Origin: Segatella hominis
GTDB lineage: Bacteria; Bacteroidota; Bacteroidia; Bacteroidales; Bacteroidaceae
Assembly (NCBI RefSeq): GCF_004535825.1
Contig: NZ_SGVY01000010.1
Coordinates: 1 to 64,000, forward strand
Length of the DNA stretch: 64,000 nucleotides
Direction of reading: 5' to 3'
Positions 42,774 to 55,000 of the stretch are shown piece by piece (position 1 is the first letter of the stretch; the number at the start of each line of letters is the position of its first letter). The position numbers and the translations under genes were made by a program. Below the pieces are notes generated by a model. It worked only from the letters and a program-made list of their open reading frames with translations, ran no database searches and was not told the origin of the DNA.

Positions 42774-45700
42774 ATGGATAATATTAACGGTGGTTTAGCG
42801 TTTGCGGCAACGCTTGATATAAAGGACTTCAATGTGTCGGCTGACGCAATGAACGCAAGAGTTAAGCAGCTCTCTGATACTACAGCGGCTAAGGCGGCTG
42901 AAATGGATCAGTCACTCTTAACCTTTGCTAAGAATGGTGCTGCCTATATTACTTCTTACCTGGTAGGTCAAGGCATGACGAACTTGCTTACGTCTATCGT
43001 ACAGGTAAGAGGTCAGTTTCAACAGCTGGAGATCGCTTTTGAAACTATGCTGGGTTCCAAGAGCAAGGCACATGAACTGATGCGACAGATGGAGGAAACA
43101 GCCGCTAAGACACCGTTTGATCTGGATGGTGTTGCTAACGGTGCTAAACAGCTCCTGGCATACGGTGAGAGTGCTGATAAGGTAAATGATACCCTGGTGA
43201 GACTGGGTAACATAGCCTCTGGTTTGTCTTTGCCTCTTAATGATATTGTGTACCTGTATGGTACTACGATGGTTCAAGGTCGCTTGTATGCTGCGGATGT
43301 AAGGCAGTTCACTGGTCGAGGCATTCCGCTTGTGAAGGAGCTGGCAAAGATGTATGGTGTTACAGCGGATGAGATTAACAATATGGTATCTGCCGGTAAG
43401 ATCGGCTTCCCAGACGTTCAGAAGGTTCTTAACAAGCTCACGGATGAGGGTGGTCAGTTCTATAATCTGATGGAGAAGCAATCGAAATCCCTTACTGGTA
43501 TGATCTCCAACCTGGGAGATACCTGGGATCAAGTACAGGATCACCTGGGAGAACAGAACCAGGATCTTTTTGCTGGAGCCATCAATGCGGCTGGGTACTT
43601 CCTGGAGCACCTGGAAGATATATTGAAGATGGTGAAGGCTGTAGCGATCGCCTATGGATCGTACAGGGCTGCACTCGTCTTGAATACTATCGCCACAAAG
43701 GGCTTCACTGGTGTTGCACTTATCAACAATACTGTAGAACAGAGCAAGATCGCCCTTCTTAAGGTCAGAGCTACACTAACAGGTGAGGTAGCAGCACAGA
43801 CAGCGGCAATGACAGCGGCAGAGAAGGCACACGTGGCTTCTCTCCAGGCAGAGCTTACGGCTGAGGAACAGGCGAACCTTAAGAAAACTCTGAGGATCCA
43901 GGCTATTACGGCTCTCCTTACTACAGAACAGAAGCAATACTTATCTAACTTGAACCTCACTACATCCAGCCAGAGGTATGAGGCAGCAGCTATGGGAGTG
44001 CTCTCTGTAGAACAGAAGATGTCACTCCAGAAAACAGAGCTGAATGCCAAGAGTGCCACATATCGTGCGGCTCTGGAGAAAGAGGTACTGGCTAAGCGCA
44101 AGGCAACGGAGGCAACGCTGGAACAGCAGAGAGCCGAAGTAAAAGCATCCTATGCCAAGCTGGAAGCAGCCAAGAATGCGGCTATAGCATCCGCTCAGAG
44201 TGTGGAGGCGGCTAAGTACGAAGTTTACTGGGCTGAGAAAAGTGGGGATGCTACCAAGATCGAAACCGCACAGAAACGTCTGGCTACAGCGCAAGACCAG
44301 GCAGCAGCCAGCAGAAAGGCAGCTCTGGCAGCACAGACCCAGTTCTATACAGAGAAGAAGAACCTGGAGACAACAGCCAGCAAAGCATCTACAGCGGCAA
44401 CAGCGGCAGACAATGCGGCTAAGGAAGCCCAGGTAGTGGTCACTGGTACAGCTACAGCGGCTACAAATACCTTCACTCTCGCTGTGAAGAACCTCTGGAA
44501 GGCATTTAAGGCGAATCCTCTGGGATGGATCATCACTCTGGCTGGTATCGCTTATTCAGCTTTTGAAATGCTCAAAGGATCTGAGGAAGAAACGGACACT
44601 GTAACCCAGCAGCTCACTGAGCACACCAGAAAAGCATCTGATGAGTTCAATGCCCAGGCTGCAAAGATTGATGCCCTGGAAGCACAGATCCATGATGAGA
44701 ACCTATCAAACTCCAAGAAGATAGAACTGATCGGACAGCTGAAAGCGATCATCCCTGGATATAACGCTGAGCTATCCAAGGAAGGTAAGATCATCAATGA
44801 GAATACGGCAGCTATCACAGCCTATCTTACACAGCTTGAAAAGCAGATCAAACTTAAGGCGGCACAAGAGGATCTGGAGGCAGCATACAAAAAGAAAAGA
44901 CAGCTTGAAAAGCAGCAGAAGAAGCAAGAAAAGGATGCTAAGAATGCTGATACATCAAGAACGACACTATATAACAACGCTGGTGCTTTCATTCCTACAC
45001 CTATCGTGGGAGCCAAGGAATCTGGTGATGCACATAGCAAATTGAACCAGACAAAAAAGGATCTGGCAGAAACAAACGCTACGATCGAAGAACTAAAGAC
45101 TGAGATCAGAACCACTACTGTTGCTACAGATAATGGTACTAAGAAGATCCAGACTTACGGACAGCAAGTAGCCAGTGTTCGATCACAGATCGCCAGATTA
45201 AACCAGGAAATCAAGAATGCCAGATCTGGAAAGGTCAAGCAGAATAACCTGGCAGAATATATCGCAAATAAGCAGAAGGAGCTACAGGAAGCCCAGTCAA
45301 GGCTCACAGCACTCACTGGAGACAAAGGCGGCTCTGGTGGAGGTGGAGGCGGTCACACTGGCGGTGGCAGCAACACTACAGAGAAGAAAACCTTTGATGA
45401 GATCATGGCTTACAAGCGTAAGCAGTATGAACTATACTACCAGTGGCAGCAGAACCTGGGCAAGGATGTAGCTGATAAGAAATTCGCTGATCTGATCAAG
45501 TCTGGTACATCCTTCCTGGCATGGGTGAACGGACACATCAATGCTCTTAAGGAAGCAAAGGCTAAGCGTGGTTTATCGGATGAGGAAAACAGCGATCTTA
45601 ATTCCCTTATGGTTCAGAGGGATGAGCTGATGGGAGTTAAGTCTGCTATGGATGCCTTCAAGGATAGTGTGGAGGCTGCAATCTCCAAGGCTTCAAGCCT

Positions 45701-47792
45701 GGATGAAAAACTCCAGGCCATAGCTGATGCCAAGGATAAGCTGAGTAATGGAGGCTACGGCTTGAACCCAGAAGATAAGCTCCAGGGTGCAATATTCCTG
45801 GAGGATAAGCAGAAGGCAGCAGATCAAGAGGTGGCTAAAATGGTAGAGCAATACCAGGACTACACCCAGAAGCGACTGGCTATCGAAAAGGAGTTTGATG
45901 CGGATATTTCACTCCTGGAGAAGAAGCGAACCAAGGCAAAGGCTACAGGCAACACCGATGAGGTGGATAAGCTAACTGGAGCCATAGCACAGGCTACAGC
46001 GGCTAAGGGAAAATCTATTATGGCTGTAGATCTTGAACAGCTTAAGGCAGATCCAGACTACATCAAGGCATTTGAGAACTTGAATGATGTTTCAACAGAA
46101 ACCCTGGAGAAGTTGAAGCAAGAGTTTGAGAGTGCCAAGCAAACAGCGGCTGAGAGCTTGAACCCAGAAGATCTGAGGGAGTACACAAGCACCATCCAGG
46201 AACTTACTGATGAGATCAACAACAGAAACCCTTTCTCTGCCCTTAAGAAGGCTAAGGAGGATCTTAAAACAGCCGATGAGGAACTGAGACAGGCAGAGCT
46301 GCGAGTTACCCAGGCACAGACTAAATTCGGTAAGGGATCCAAAGAGGAAAAGGCTGCACTTGAAAACCTCAGACAGGCAAAGGATAAGCAGATCAAGAAG
46401 AACAGACAGTACCAGGCAGCTGAGAAAAGCGTTACTGGTTCCATCAAGGAGCTGTGTGACAACCTGGATCAAGTTGGTTCTACGATCGGTGGCACTGTTG
46501 GTGAGGTTGTTTCTCTGATCGGTCAGATCGGATCTGTAACGATGGCTTCCATCCAGGGCTTCGAGACTGCGGCAAACGCTTCATCCAAGGCGATCAGCAC
46601 TCTGGAGAAAGCATCCGTGATCCTCACTATCATTTCGTCAGCTTACCAGATAGCCGGCAAGATCATTTCCATCTTCTCAGATGATGATGGTGAAGCGGCT
46701 TATCAGAAGGCAAAGGAAATGTATAAGAGCTATATCCAGGTTCTGAATGATGTGATCGACAAGCAAAAGGAACTTGTTTCCACTCTGGATGTCAAGAACG
46801 CACAGAACTCATACGAGTATGCAAAGAGCCTGTATGACAAGCAAGCCGATGCTGCAAGACAGATGGGTAAGGACTACCTTAACTCTGGAGCCAGCAAAGG
46901 ATTCCTGGGTATTGGATCAAAAGCCTCTCATGGTGTTAAGCAGCGAGAGAATATGAGTTCAGAAGCCTGGGGACAGCTGGATGAATGGGCTAAGGAGAAC
47001 AACATCACACAGCAGATCTTGAACAGCATTAAAAGTGGTCGTATGACTGGCTTGTTTGATCTCACTATCGAACAGATAATGACTTTGAAGGAGCAAGCAC
47101 CTCTTTTCTTCGCTAAACTGGATTCGGACACACAAGACTACTTGAATGATCTTGTAGGTGTCAAGGATGCCCAGGATGAGCTTCTTAAAACTCTGAATGA
47201 AGGCATTACTGGTGTGGACTTTGATTCTGTTGGCGATGATTTCCTGGATATGCTTACGGATATGGATTCAGATGCAAAGACTATGCTACAGAACCTATCT
47301 AATAATTTCTCTGATATGATGCGCAAATCTTTGATCAAGCAGATGTATAAAGCCCAGTATAAAGATCAACTGCAGAAGTGGTACAATATGTGGGCTGATG
47401 CCATGAAGGATGGTTCTGATGGTGGCACTACGATCACAGACAAGGAACAGGGGGCACTTGATTCCCTTAAGAACAGCATCATCCAGGGCGCAACGGATGC
47501 GGCTCAGAAGATCAATGAGCAATTTAAAACAGCAGATGATGTTCTGAATAAGAGTTCCCTGGAGGGAGCCGTGGCTTCACTCTCTGAGGAAACAGGCTCA
47601 AAGATCGCTGGTGCAATGAATGCAACCAACATCAATCTGGCAGATCTTACAGAGGTAGCCAGAAACCAGCTGATCTACCAGGCTCAGACAGCTCACAATA
47701 CAGAACTGATCCACCAGGAAATGGTAGGCTTAAGAAACGATTTTAAAAAACTTCAAAATAACGGCTCTCTCCTATCACAGGGGATCGCCTAA
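42774..47792 (+). CDS. Tape measure protein
   Basis: 1672 aa. The N-terminus (about residues 70-260) has the TMP motifs QLEIAFETMLGSK and YLYGTTMVQGRLYAADVRQFTGRGIPL. Long Ala/Lys/Gln-rich coiled coils follow, with a membrane-like segment (WIITLAGIAYSAFEML) near residue 590 and a second hydrophobic part around 1240-1310. At about 0.15 nm per residue a tail near 250 nm is expected. It is the longest structural coding gene except the tail-tip protein. Confidence 0.9.
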   Translation: MDNINGGLAFAATLDIKDFNVSADAMNARVKQLSDTTAAKAAEMDQSLLTFAKNGAAYITSYLVGQGMTNLLTSIVQVRGQFQQLEIAFETMLGSKSKAHELMRQMEETAAKTPFDLDGVANGAKQLLAYGESADKVNDTLVRLGNIASGLSLPLNDIVYLYGTTMVQGRLYAADVRQFTGRGIPLVKELAKMYGVTADEINNMVSAGKIGFPDVQKVLNKLTDEGGQFYNLMEKQSKSLTGMISNLGDTWDQVQDHLGEQNQDLFAGAINAAGYFLEHLEDILKMVKAVAIAYGSYRAALVLNTIATKGFTGVALINNTVEQSKIALLKVRATLTGEVAAQTAAMTAAEKAHVASLQAELTAEEQANLKKTLRIQAITALLTTEQKQYLSNLNLTTSSQRYEAAAMGVLSVEQKMSLQKTELNAKSATYRAALEKEVLAKRKATEATLEQQRAEVKASYAKLEAAKNAAIASAQSVEAAKYEVYWAEKSGDATKIETAQKRLATAQDQAAASRKAALAAQTQFYTEKKNLETTASKASTAATAADNAAKEAQVVVTGTATAATNTFTLAVKNLWKAFKANPLGWIITLAGIAYSAFEMLKGSEEETDTVTQQLTEHTRKASDEFNAQAAKIDALEAQIHDENLSNSKKIELIGQLKAIIPGYNAELSKEGKIINENTAAITAYLTQLEKQIKLKAAQEDLEAAYKKKRQLEKQQKKQEKDAKNADTSRTTLYNNAGAFIPTPIVGAKESGDAHSKLNQTKKDLAETNATIEELKTEIRTTTVATDNGTKKIQTYGQQVASVRSQIARLNQEIKNARSGKVKQNNLAEYIANKQKELQEAQSRLTALTGDKGGSGGGGGGHTGGGSNTTEKKTFDEIMAYKRKQYELYYQWQQNLGKDVADKKFADLIKSGTSFLAWVNGHINALKEAKAKRGLSDEENSDLNSLMVQRDELMGVKSAMDAFKDSVEAAISKASSLDEKLQAIADAKDKLSNGGYGLNPEDKLQGAIFLEDKQKAADQEVAKMVEQYQDYTQKRLAIEKEFDADISLLEKKRTKAKATGNTDEVDKLTGAIAQATAAKGKSIMAVDLEQLKADPDYIKAFENLNDVSTETLEKLKQEFESAKQTAAESLNPEDLREYTSTIQELTDEINNRNPFSALKKAKEDLKTADEELRQAELRVTQAQTKFGKGSKEEKAALENLRQAKDKQIKKNRQYQAAEKSVTGSIKELCDNLDQVGSTIGGTVGEVVSLIGQIGSVTMASIQGFETAANASSKAISTLEKASVILTIISSAYQIAGKIISIFSDDDGEAAYQKAKEMYKSYIQVLNDVIDKQKELVSTLDVKNAQNSYEYAKSLYDKQADAARQMGKDYLNSGASKGFLGIGSKASHGVKQRENMSSEAWGQLDEWAKENNITQQILNSIKSGRMTGLFDLTIEQIMTLKEQAPLFFAKLDSDTQDYLNDLVGVKDAQDELLKTLNEGITGVDFDSVGDDFLDMLTDMDSDAKTMLQNLSNNFSDMMRKSLIKQMYKAQYKDQLQKWYNMWADAMKDGSDGGTTITDKEQGALDSLKNSIIQGATDAAQKINEQFKTADDVLNKSSLEGAVASLSEETGSKIAGAMNATNINLADLTEVARNQLIYQAQTAHNTELIHQEMVGLRNDFKKLQNNGSLLSQGIA

Positions 47793-47804
47793 AACATCAA
47801 GATT

Positions 47805-49004
47805 ATGGATACAAATATGGTTCTTTATCTGCCTTTCGATGATCCAGAAGGATCAAAGGCTTATGATTTCTCTCAGTACAGGAACGATGCTGAGCTTTCT
47901 AACGGTGCTGGATTCACTAAGGATTCAGCACACGGCAAGGCTCTGGCTCTCAATCTTACAGGAGAGTGTTCTACAGTGACAGCGATTCCGCTCTCTGGAA
48001 ACTTCACTCTCATGTGCTATGTCAAGAGTACCACAGATCTTGTATGGCTCATTAATTACAGCGGACTGGAGAACTACAGACAGGGCTTCATCAAACAATC
48101 TCTGGCGAACAGAACGACTGGATACATCCAGTTAGTTTTCGTGAAGGAAGGCAAAACCCTTAAGGTCTATGCAGAAAACCAGCTCCTGGATGTGGTAAGC
48201 CTTCCAGACGGATCTCCTACAGGCTTCACACTGAATGATTTCAACCTGGCTGGCAGTGAGGCACAGGTGGATGATCTTAAGGTGTTTAACAAGGCTATGT
48301 CTTTCACGGAGATCAGAGCAGCCTCTAACTACCAGACGGATGTAGAATATTACATCAACGGAAAGAACTTCAAGGACTTTGCCGTGGAGGTGTCTAAATC
48401 TGCTGGTCTGGTTGGTGGTCTTGCTAAAAAGTCAAGTCTGGAAGTGGACTGGGACGATTACCACGGCACAGTCAAGGATACCTCTAACCCAAGATACAAG
48501 GATAGGACTATCACGCTGCAATGCTTCATCCAGGCTTCCAGCAGATCCCAGTTTGTCACCAGGGTAAGAGAGTTCTTCAACGAGTTTGAGGGAGGTGGTA
48601 CTAAGCGTTTCGTATGTGAGTATGATGGTGATGCCAAGCCTCTTGTGTATGAGGTCACACGTGAGGATGAAGCCGATCCAGATAAAACCTGGGGCAAGTA
48701 TAACGATGGCTTGATGGTTGGAACCTTCACTTTGAAGCTGGTAGAGTACAACCCTGTTAAGCGAGTGCTCAGACACATAGGTTCAATAGCCAACACTGAA
48801 TGTGTTATCGACTTCACAAGTTATAAGATGGTTGATATTTACTGGGGCGATGGCAGCATGACACCTAACGTGTCTGGCTCCAAACAGCATCTGGTACACA
48901 ATTATCCACAGCCAGGACAGTACGATGTGATCATGGCTGGTGTGATCGAGGATATAACTGATTTCAGTACTAACGATATTGTTATATGGGACAATTTACA
49001 TTAA
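47805..49004 (+). CDS. Distal tail protein with N-terminal LamG-like domain
   Basis: 399 aa. Residues 1-170 form a concanavalin/LamG-like beta-sandwich (YLPFDDPEGSKAYDFSQYRND; FTLMCYVKSTTD; AQVDDLKVFNKAMSF). The middle has the Dit-like KSSLEVDWDDYHGTVKDTSNP and a final domain contains VDIYWGDGSMTPNVSGSKQHLVHNY, PKD-like. Tail-tip baseplate hub protein; the LamG domain may bind glycans. Overlaps the next gene by 19 nt. Confidence 0.7.
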   Translation: MDTNMVLYLPFDDPEGSKAYDFSQYRNDAELSNGAGFTKDSAHGKALALNLTGECSTVTAIPLSGNFTLMCYVKSTTDLVWLINYSGLENYRQGFIKQSLANRTTGYIQLVFVKEGKTLKVYAENQLLDVVSLPDGSPTGFTLNDFNLAGSEAQVDDLKVFNKAMSFTEIRAASNYQTDVEYYINGKNFKDFAVEVSKSAGLVGGLAKKSSLEVDWDDYHGTVKDTSNPRYKDRTITLQCFIQASSRSQFVTRVREFFNEFEGGGTKRFVCEYDGDAKPLVYEVTREDEADPDKTWGKYNDGLMVGTFTLKLVEYNPVKRVLRHIGSIANTECVIDFTSYKMVDIYWGDGSMTPNVSGSKQHLVHNYPQPGQYDVIMAGVIEDITDFSTNDIVIWDNLH

Positions 49005-52000
49005 TCAAACGCAATGGCACAAGGATTCCTCTGAATAAGAGGATTCCTTTCTGTGCCGTCAAGACAGCTCAGCAAAGCCGATCACTTATGGCAGATGATA
49101 CCGTCACACTGGAGGTGGTATCCACCTTTCTGATCGACTTTGAGAAGGGCGATAAGATCAAGATAGATTCCGACTGGTACACCATCCGTACAACGGTGGA
49201 TCGCACCAAAAATTCAGAGGATCAGTATAACTATTCTATCACTCTGTATGGCTGCATCTATGATCTTATGAAGGTGATGTTCCGTGATACAGACGTAAAC
49301 GGAAGATCCACCTCTCTAACCTTCGATCTTACCTATTCCATAAAGGATTTCGTGAAGGTGATCATCTACAACATGAACAGAGACTACCCTGGCGAATGGG
49401 TGTTTGATGATAAGGACTGCCCAGAAACCGAGCCTAAGACGGTAAGTTTCTCATGCCAGAACTGCCTACAGACACTACAGAACGAATGCAAGGACTTTGA
49501 TGTGGACTTCCAGATCACTACAGATAAGGATGGTATCCACCATATCAAGATCGGTAAGTTCGGATCTGTAGTAACTCCACCGAATGGTGAGAAATACTTC
49601 CAGTGGGGACGTGGGCACGGTCTTTTCACTCTGGTGGAAGGTAAGGTGGATGATAAGGCGATCATTACCAGAATGTATGGTGAAGGTGGAACCAATAACA
49701 TTCCAACAGCCTACAGAGATTATTCTGAAAGGCTCCAGCTTCCTTATCCTCAGAGACTGAATAAGCATGATCATAAATTATCTGATGGTACGGTCGTAAA
49801 AGCTAAAACGATGCAGATAGGCTGCACAGATGATAATAAGCGATACATAGAAGATGCGGCTCTGAGCAAGAAGATCGGTGTGGAGGAAGATGCCATCCAG
49901 AACGATGAGATTTATCCTAAGCGAACAGGAACAGTAACAGCTCTGGGTGATGATGTCTATACCTTCATGGATGATACAATGGACTTCGATCTGAAAGCAT
50001 CCAACAGCAATGGAACCACATACCTCATAGATGGAACCTCTGCCAAGATCACGTTTATCACTGGTCGTTTGGCTGGTCGTGAGTTTGAGCTACATGATTA
50101 CGATCACAGCACTAAGAAATTCATCCTTAAGCCATATAAGGATGCACGTGGGCTTGTGTTCCCTACAAGCAACACCACAGCCTTCCAGATCAGAGAAGGA
50201 GATCAGTATAAGATCACGGATATAATCATGCCAGATTCTTACATAGAGGATGCTGAAGAAGATCTTTGGTTCTACGTATATGACAAGTTCTTACAGGCTA
50301 AACAAGCCAGGGCACAGTATGCGCTTACCTTCTCCAGAAGCTATTTTATTGAGAATATGCCAAAGGATAGCGATAGCTGCCTTTTCACTCCTGGTGATTA
50401 CGTTCCTATCAAGGATGAGCGTTTCAACCTGGAGAAGAATATCCGTATCCAGAAGGTTGAGAGGAACCTGTTACTGAGACACGATTACACTCTCACTATT
50501 TCAGATACAGCAACGATCAGCATCATAAACCAGGCTGTTATCAACGTACAGAAGCACGACACGATCCTGGAGGCTAACAGACTGAAAGATCTTACCAGGG
50601 CAAAGTATGGCTGGAGAACAACAGAGGAACTGAGAAACATGATCTACGATCCAGACGGATATTTCGATACAGACAACATCAAGCCAAACAGTATAGACAC
50701 AAATATGCTCACTGTAGGCTCCAAGAGCCAGCAGTTTGTTCTGGCAGACGTGATCATGCAAGCGAACCTGGGTGGTGATCCTAACCTTTTCAAGGCTACA
50801 TCTGGAACACTGTGCCATCTTTCGATCTCAGACACAGATATTAGATACTGGAAGATAGCTGCACTGGAGGCTACCTTATCAGAGGCTGGAGGTTATTATC
50901 TCTTTGCCAAGTGCTCCAAGAAAGGAGATACAGGATCCTGGTATTTAACCCAGGAACAGCTTAAGTTTGAGCCTACTTCCGATCCGAATAACTACTACTT
51001 CCAGGTGGGAGTTCTTTCTTCTGTGTATGATTCAAGTTGGAGAGACTTTGTAACTACATACGGCTTCACACGTATCAATGGCAACACGATCACTACAGGT
51101 AAGATCGTCACTTCTGATGGATATTGCTACCTGGATCTGGATGGAAACAAGTTCAGAATGGGAGATAAGCAGTCTTACATAGATTACAACGTTCAGCAAC
51201 GAGGACAGATCACGCTTCATAACGTAAGGCTCCTATCCACCTCTGGAGATTCTTCTGAAATCGGTGTGTACCGTGGCGAATACAACGCATCCTATGTGTA
51301 CTATAAGGGCGATGAGGTGACTTACACTAACAATGGTGTGACAGCCACATACAGATACATCTACAGCGAACCTACTAAGGGCTATGCTCCTACTGTTGGA
51401 ACCTACTGGCAGTGTATTGCCAAGGGTAAGGATGGAGAAGCTGGCGAAACTCCAAAGATCGGAGATAACGGAAACTGGTGGATCGGATCAGTAGATACTG
51501 GTATCAAGGCAGAAGGTGTGGATGGCAAGGGTGTTAATATCCTGGGATCCTATGACAGCGAGGCTGAGCTTAAGGCTGCACATCCTAAAGGCTCACCTGG
51601 TGATGCTTATATCGTGGCTGGAGATCTATACAGCTGGGATGATGTTCACAAGGTGTGGAAGAATGGCGGTCGTATCAAGGGTGATGCTGGCGATACTCCT
51701 TATATTATGAATGGTTACTGGTGGATCGGAGCCACTAACACAGGTGTCAAGGCTAAGGGTGAGGATGCTGTGATGTATGAGATCCTTCCTAGTGTTCGCA
51801 TCTATTCAGATACGATGGTGGCGGCTGGCGATTCTCTGAGAGTGTCGCTTAACAAGATCACTGGTTCAAACACAGAGAACTTAACATCCCTTCCAAAGGG
51901 ATTCTCCTTAACCCTGTTTGGATATGGAACCGATCACATAGGTAAGCCTACATCAAAGGCGATCTCTCTTGATACCTCATATAAGCTGAGTGATCTGAAA

Positions 52001-55000
52001 ATATCCCTTAAGGCGAATATGAGCCTGGAGGTGGTTCTGGCTGGCACAAACCAGGTGATCGTAACTAAGATCTCAATGCCATACGTCAAGGATGGAGAGA
52101 AGGGAACACCAGGCGCACCTGGTGAGGATGGAAGAACCAGCTACACCCACTTCAAGTATTCTAACGATGGCGGTTTGTCGTTCACAGGCAACAATGGAGA
52201 AGAACCAGGATCATACCTGGGACAGTACACAGACTTCGAGGAAATGGATAGCAGCGATCCTACCAGATACACCTGGGCACTGATCCAGGGTGAAGCTGGA
52301 AACAGCGGTGTTGATGCTGCTGCAAGTTCTTATTTTGAGTGTCGGTACGCTAAGAACGGATCTACTGTTGAGCCTCCTACTCTCGATGCTACAGCCCTGG
52401 AGCCTACAGGATGGAGCCTCCAGATGCCAAGTGTTGGCAAACTGGAATATCTCTGGATGAGTATGGCACAGAAAAGTAAGCTGGTAGAGCAAACCTATTG
52501 CCATATACCTTTCACAGCTAAGGATGGATGTAAGGATATAACTGGTAACTATGCCACAGAGCTAGGTTCTGGCGGCTCCATAGTTACAGAAGGAGATCGC
52601 CAATTTCTGAGCCTTCCAGATGATTCAGATCTGAGAATTAAGTATGATCTTCCTTTCGGGGAGAATTTCACGCTATTCTTCTGGTTCAAGACGGATCAGA
52701 AGAAGATCGGATGGGCTATCCAGGATGCTGCCTTCACTCTCAATATGAAGGAAATGGATGTGAAGCCTGGAACATGGATGCACCTGGCATTCAGATTCAG
52801 TGATCGCACCGTATCATGTTTCTTGAACGGTGTAAGACAGGCAACGGCTTCTCTTAACAAGAAGCTGATCGGTTTCACGGTCTATGATAGCAATATGTAT
52901 GCAAGCGCAAACTGCTATGATGAGTTTAGGATGGTCAATGGTGCTCTGGCTGATGTTGATATTGTCAAGGTGTACCAGGATAAGGCAGATAAGCTGCTAT
53001 CTAACTGGAGTGTGCCTACACGTATTTCACCTTACGATGGCAAGGATGGAGTTTCGGTTATGGCACGTTATTCATCCGACAAGCAGAACTGGCATACATC
53101 ATTCCAGACTGGAGATCAATGGATGCAAACATCATCCGATTCTGGCAACACCTGGGGAGAGGCTTGCAAGATCGTGGGCGAAGCTGGTGCAAACGGAAAG
53201 TACACAGATTATTCATTCGCCACTTCCAAGGATCTCACGACTAAGGATGTGTTCACTTCACCAAGGATCTACACAACGTGGTCGGATGCGCCTGTAGCTA
53301 CTACCAAAGATTATCCTTATCTCTGGATGAAGGTGGTAGAGGTAGATTCCAACGGAAAGAAATCACAGGCACGTTACACCAGGCTTACAGGCGATCCTGG
53401 CAAGGATGGTGTTGATGGTGTTGATTCCAAGTATATCTATCTGAGGGGTACAGGCATGAACAGGACAGCAGACGGACAGGTTACGATCTACAACGGAACC
53501 AAGACTGAGACGATCACTTGTGCCACCAGAGGCTTAACCCTGGTAAGGGTGGATCGTTCTTCTCTGGCTGTGCTGGAAACATACAAATGTGACACATACA
53601 GCAATGTAGATTCCACGCTGACTGCATTCGCCAAAAAGATCAAGGCATATAACTCTGAATGTTTCATTTGCCTGGTAAGCTATGATGCTGTAGCCTGGAA
53701 TGATAGCTTGATAGATGCGCTTAAGTATTGTGGAGGAACTGATCTCCACAATAGGGCACAGGGTCGTTATCCATTTGCATTCCTGGGAATACCTGGCATG
53801 GCACAGGGTTACGCACAGATGATCCAAAGCTCTGATTCTTCCAGTGCTCCCTATGCTGAGATCTCTGCTTATATCGCTAACAGGATGTTCTCTACTGCCA
53901 AAGCTGTAGAAGAAACCTGTAGGCTTGATCTCTCTAACGAGAATGAAACCGTTACTTGCGATTCAAGCGGTAAGGTGATCGGTTCCATCCAGGGAACCCA
54001 GGCTACTCTCTATAAGGGATCCTCTGTAGTATCTGGTATATACTATTCATGTTCAGCAAGCGGATGTAGCTGTAGTTTCAGTACCACTACAGGAAAGGCT
54101 ACTAACATAGATATGAGTAGCAATAAGGCAACACTTAAGATCTCATGCACTTATGATGGTGTTACCTATTCGGCTGTATATACTATCTCTAAGGTATATC
54201 CTGGAAAGGATGGATCGGATGCCGTATCACGATACCTGGAGCTATCATGTACCAGTGTTAAGGTTGATAAGAGCGGAAATGTATCTCCTTCCAAGATCAC
54301 TGCAAAGCAGATGAAACAGGTTGGTGGTAAGGCTCCAGAAAACACTACCGACTTGTATCTGGTAGGTCTTGCATCATCCAAGAGTACAGCGACACAGCTT
54401 AAGGCGAAGTCTATCACGATCAACGTATCAAGCTCTGATTCATTTGTGGATTTCACACTTAAGGATGGATCTGGCAACGTTTATGACACAGAACGTGTTC
54501 CAGTGATCAAGGATGGAAAGGATGGTATTAATGGTACAAACGGTAAGGATGGAACCAACGGAAAAGATGGTACTAATGGTACAGATGGTAAGAATGGAAG
54601 GGATGGTATTGATGGAAAAGATGGTAGAGACGGAACAGATGGCTATAGCCTGGCTCCTATCTATCGTGGAGAATATTCAGCATCCAAGACTTACTACGGA
54701 ACCCAGTACCGTGTTGATATTGTCAAGTACAATGGTATCTATTACGTGGCACGTGTCGATGCAGGAACCTTCTCTAACGTGGCTCCTACGAACACATCCA
54801 AGTGGAACCCTTTCGGTGCTCAGTTTGAGAGCATAGCAACAAACTTGCTTCTGGCTGAGGGTGCTAATATCGGAGACTGGTTCCTGTCTGGAGGTAAGAT
54901 CGTATCTACACTGAGTACAACATCCAGCGGAAAGATCACTCTTGATGCTAAGGGAGGTTTGATCCAGGTAGAGAGTGCTACATCTGGTGGAGATCACTCA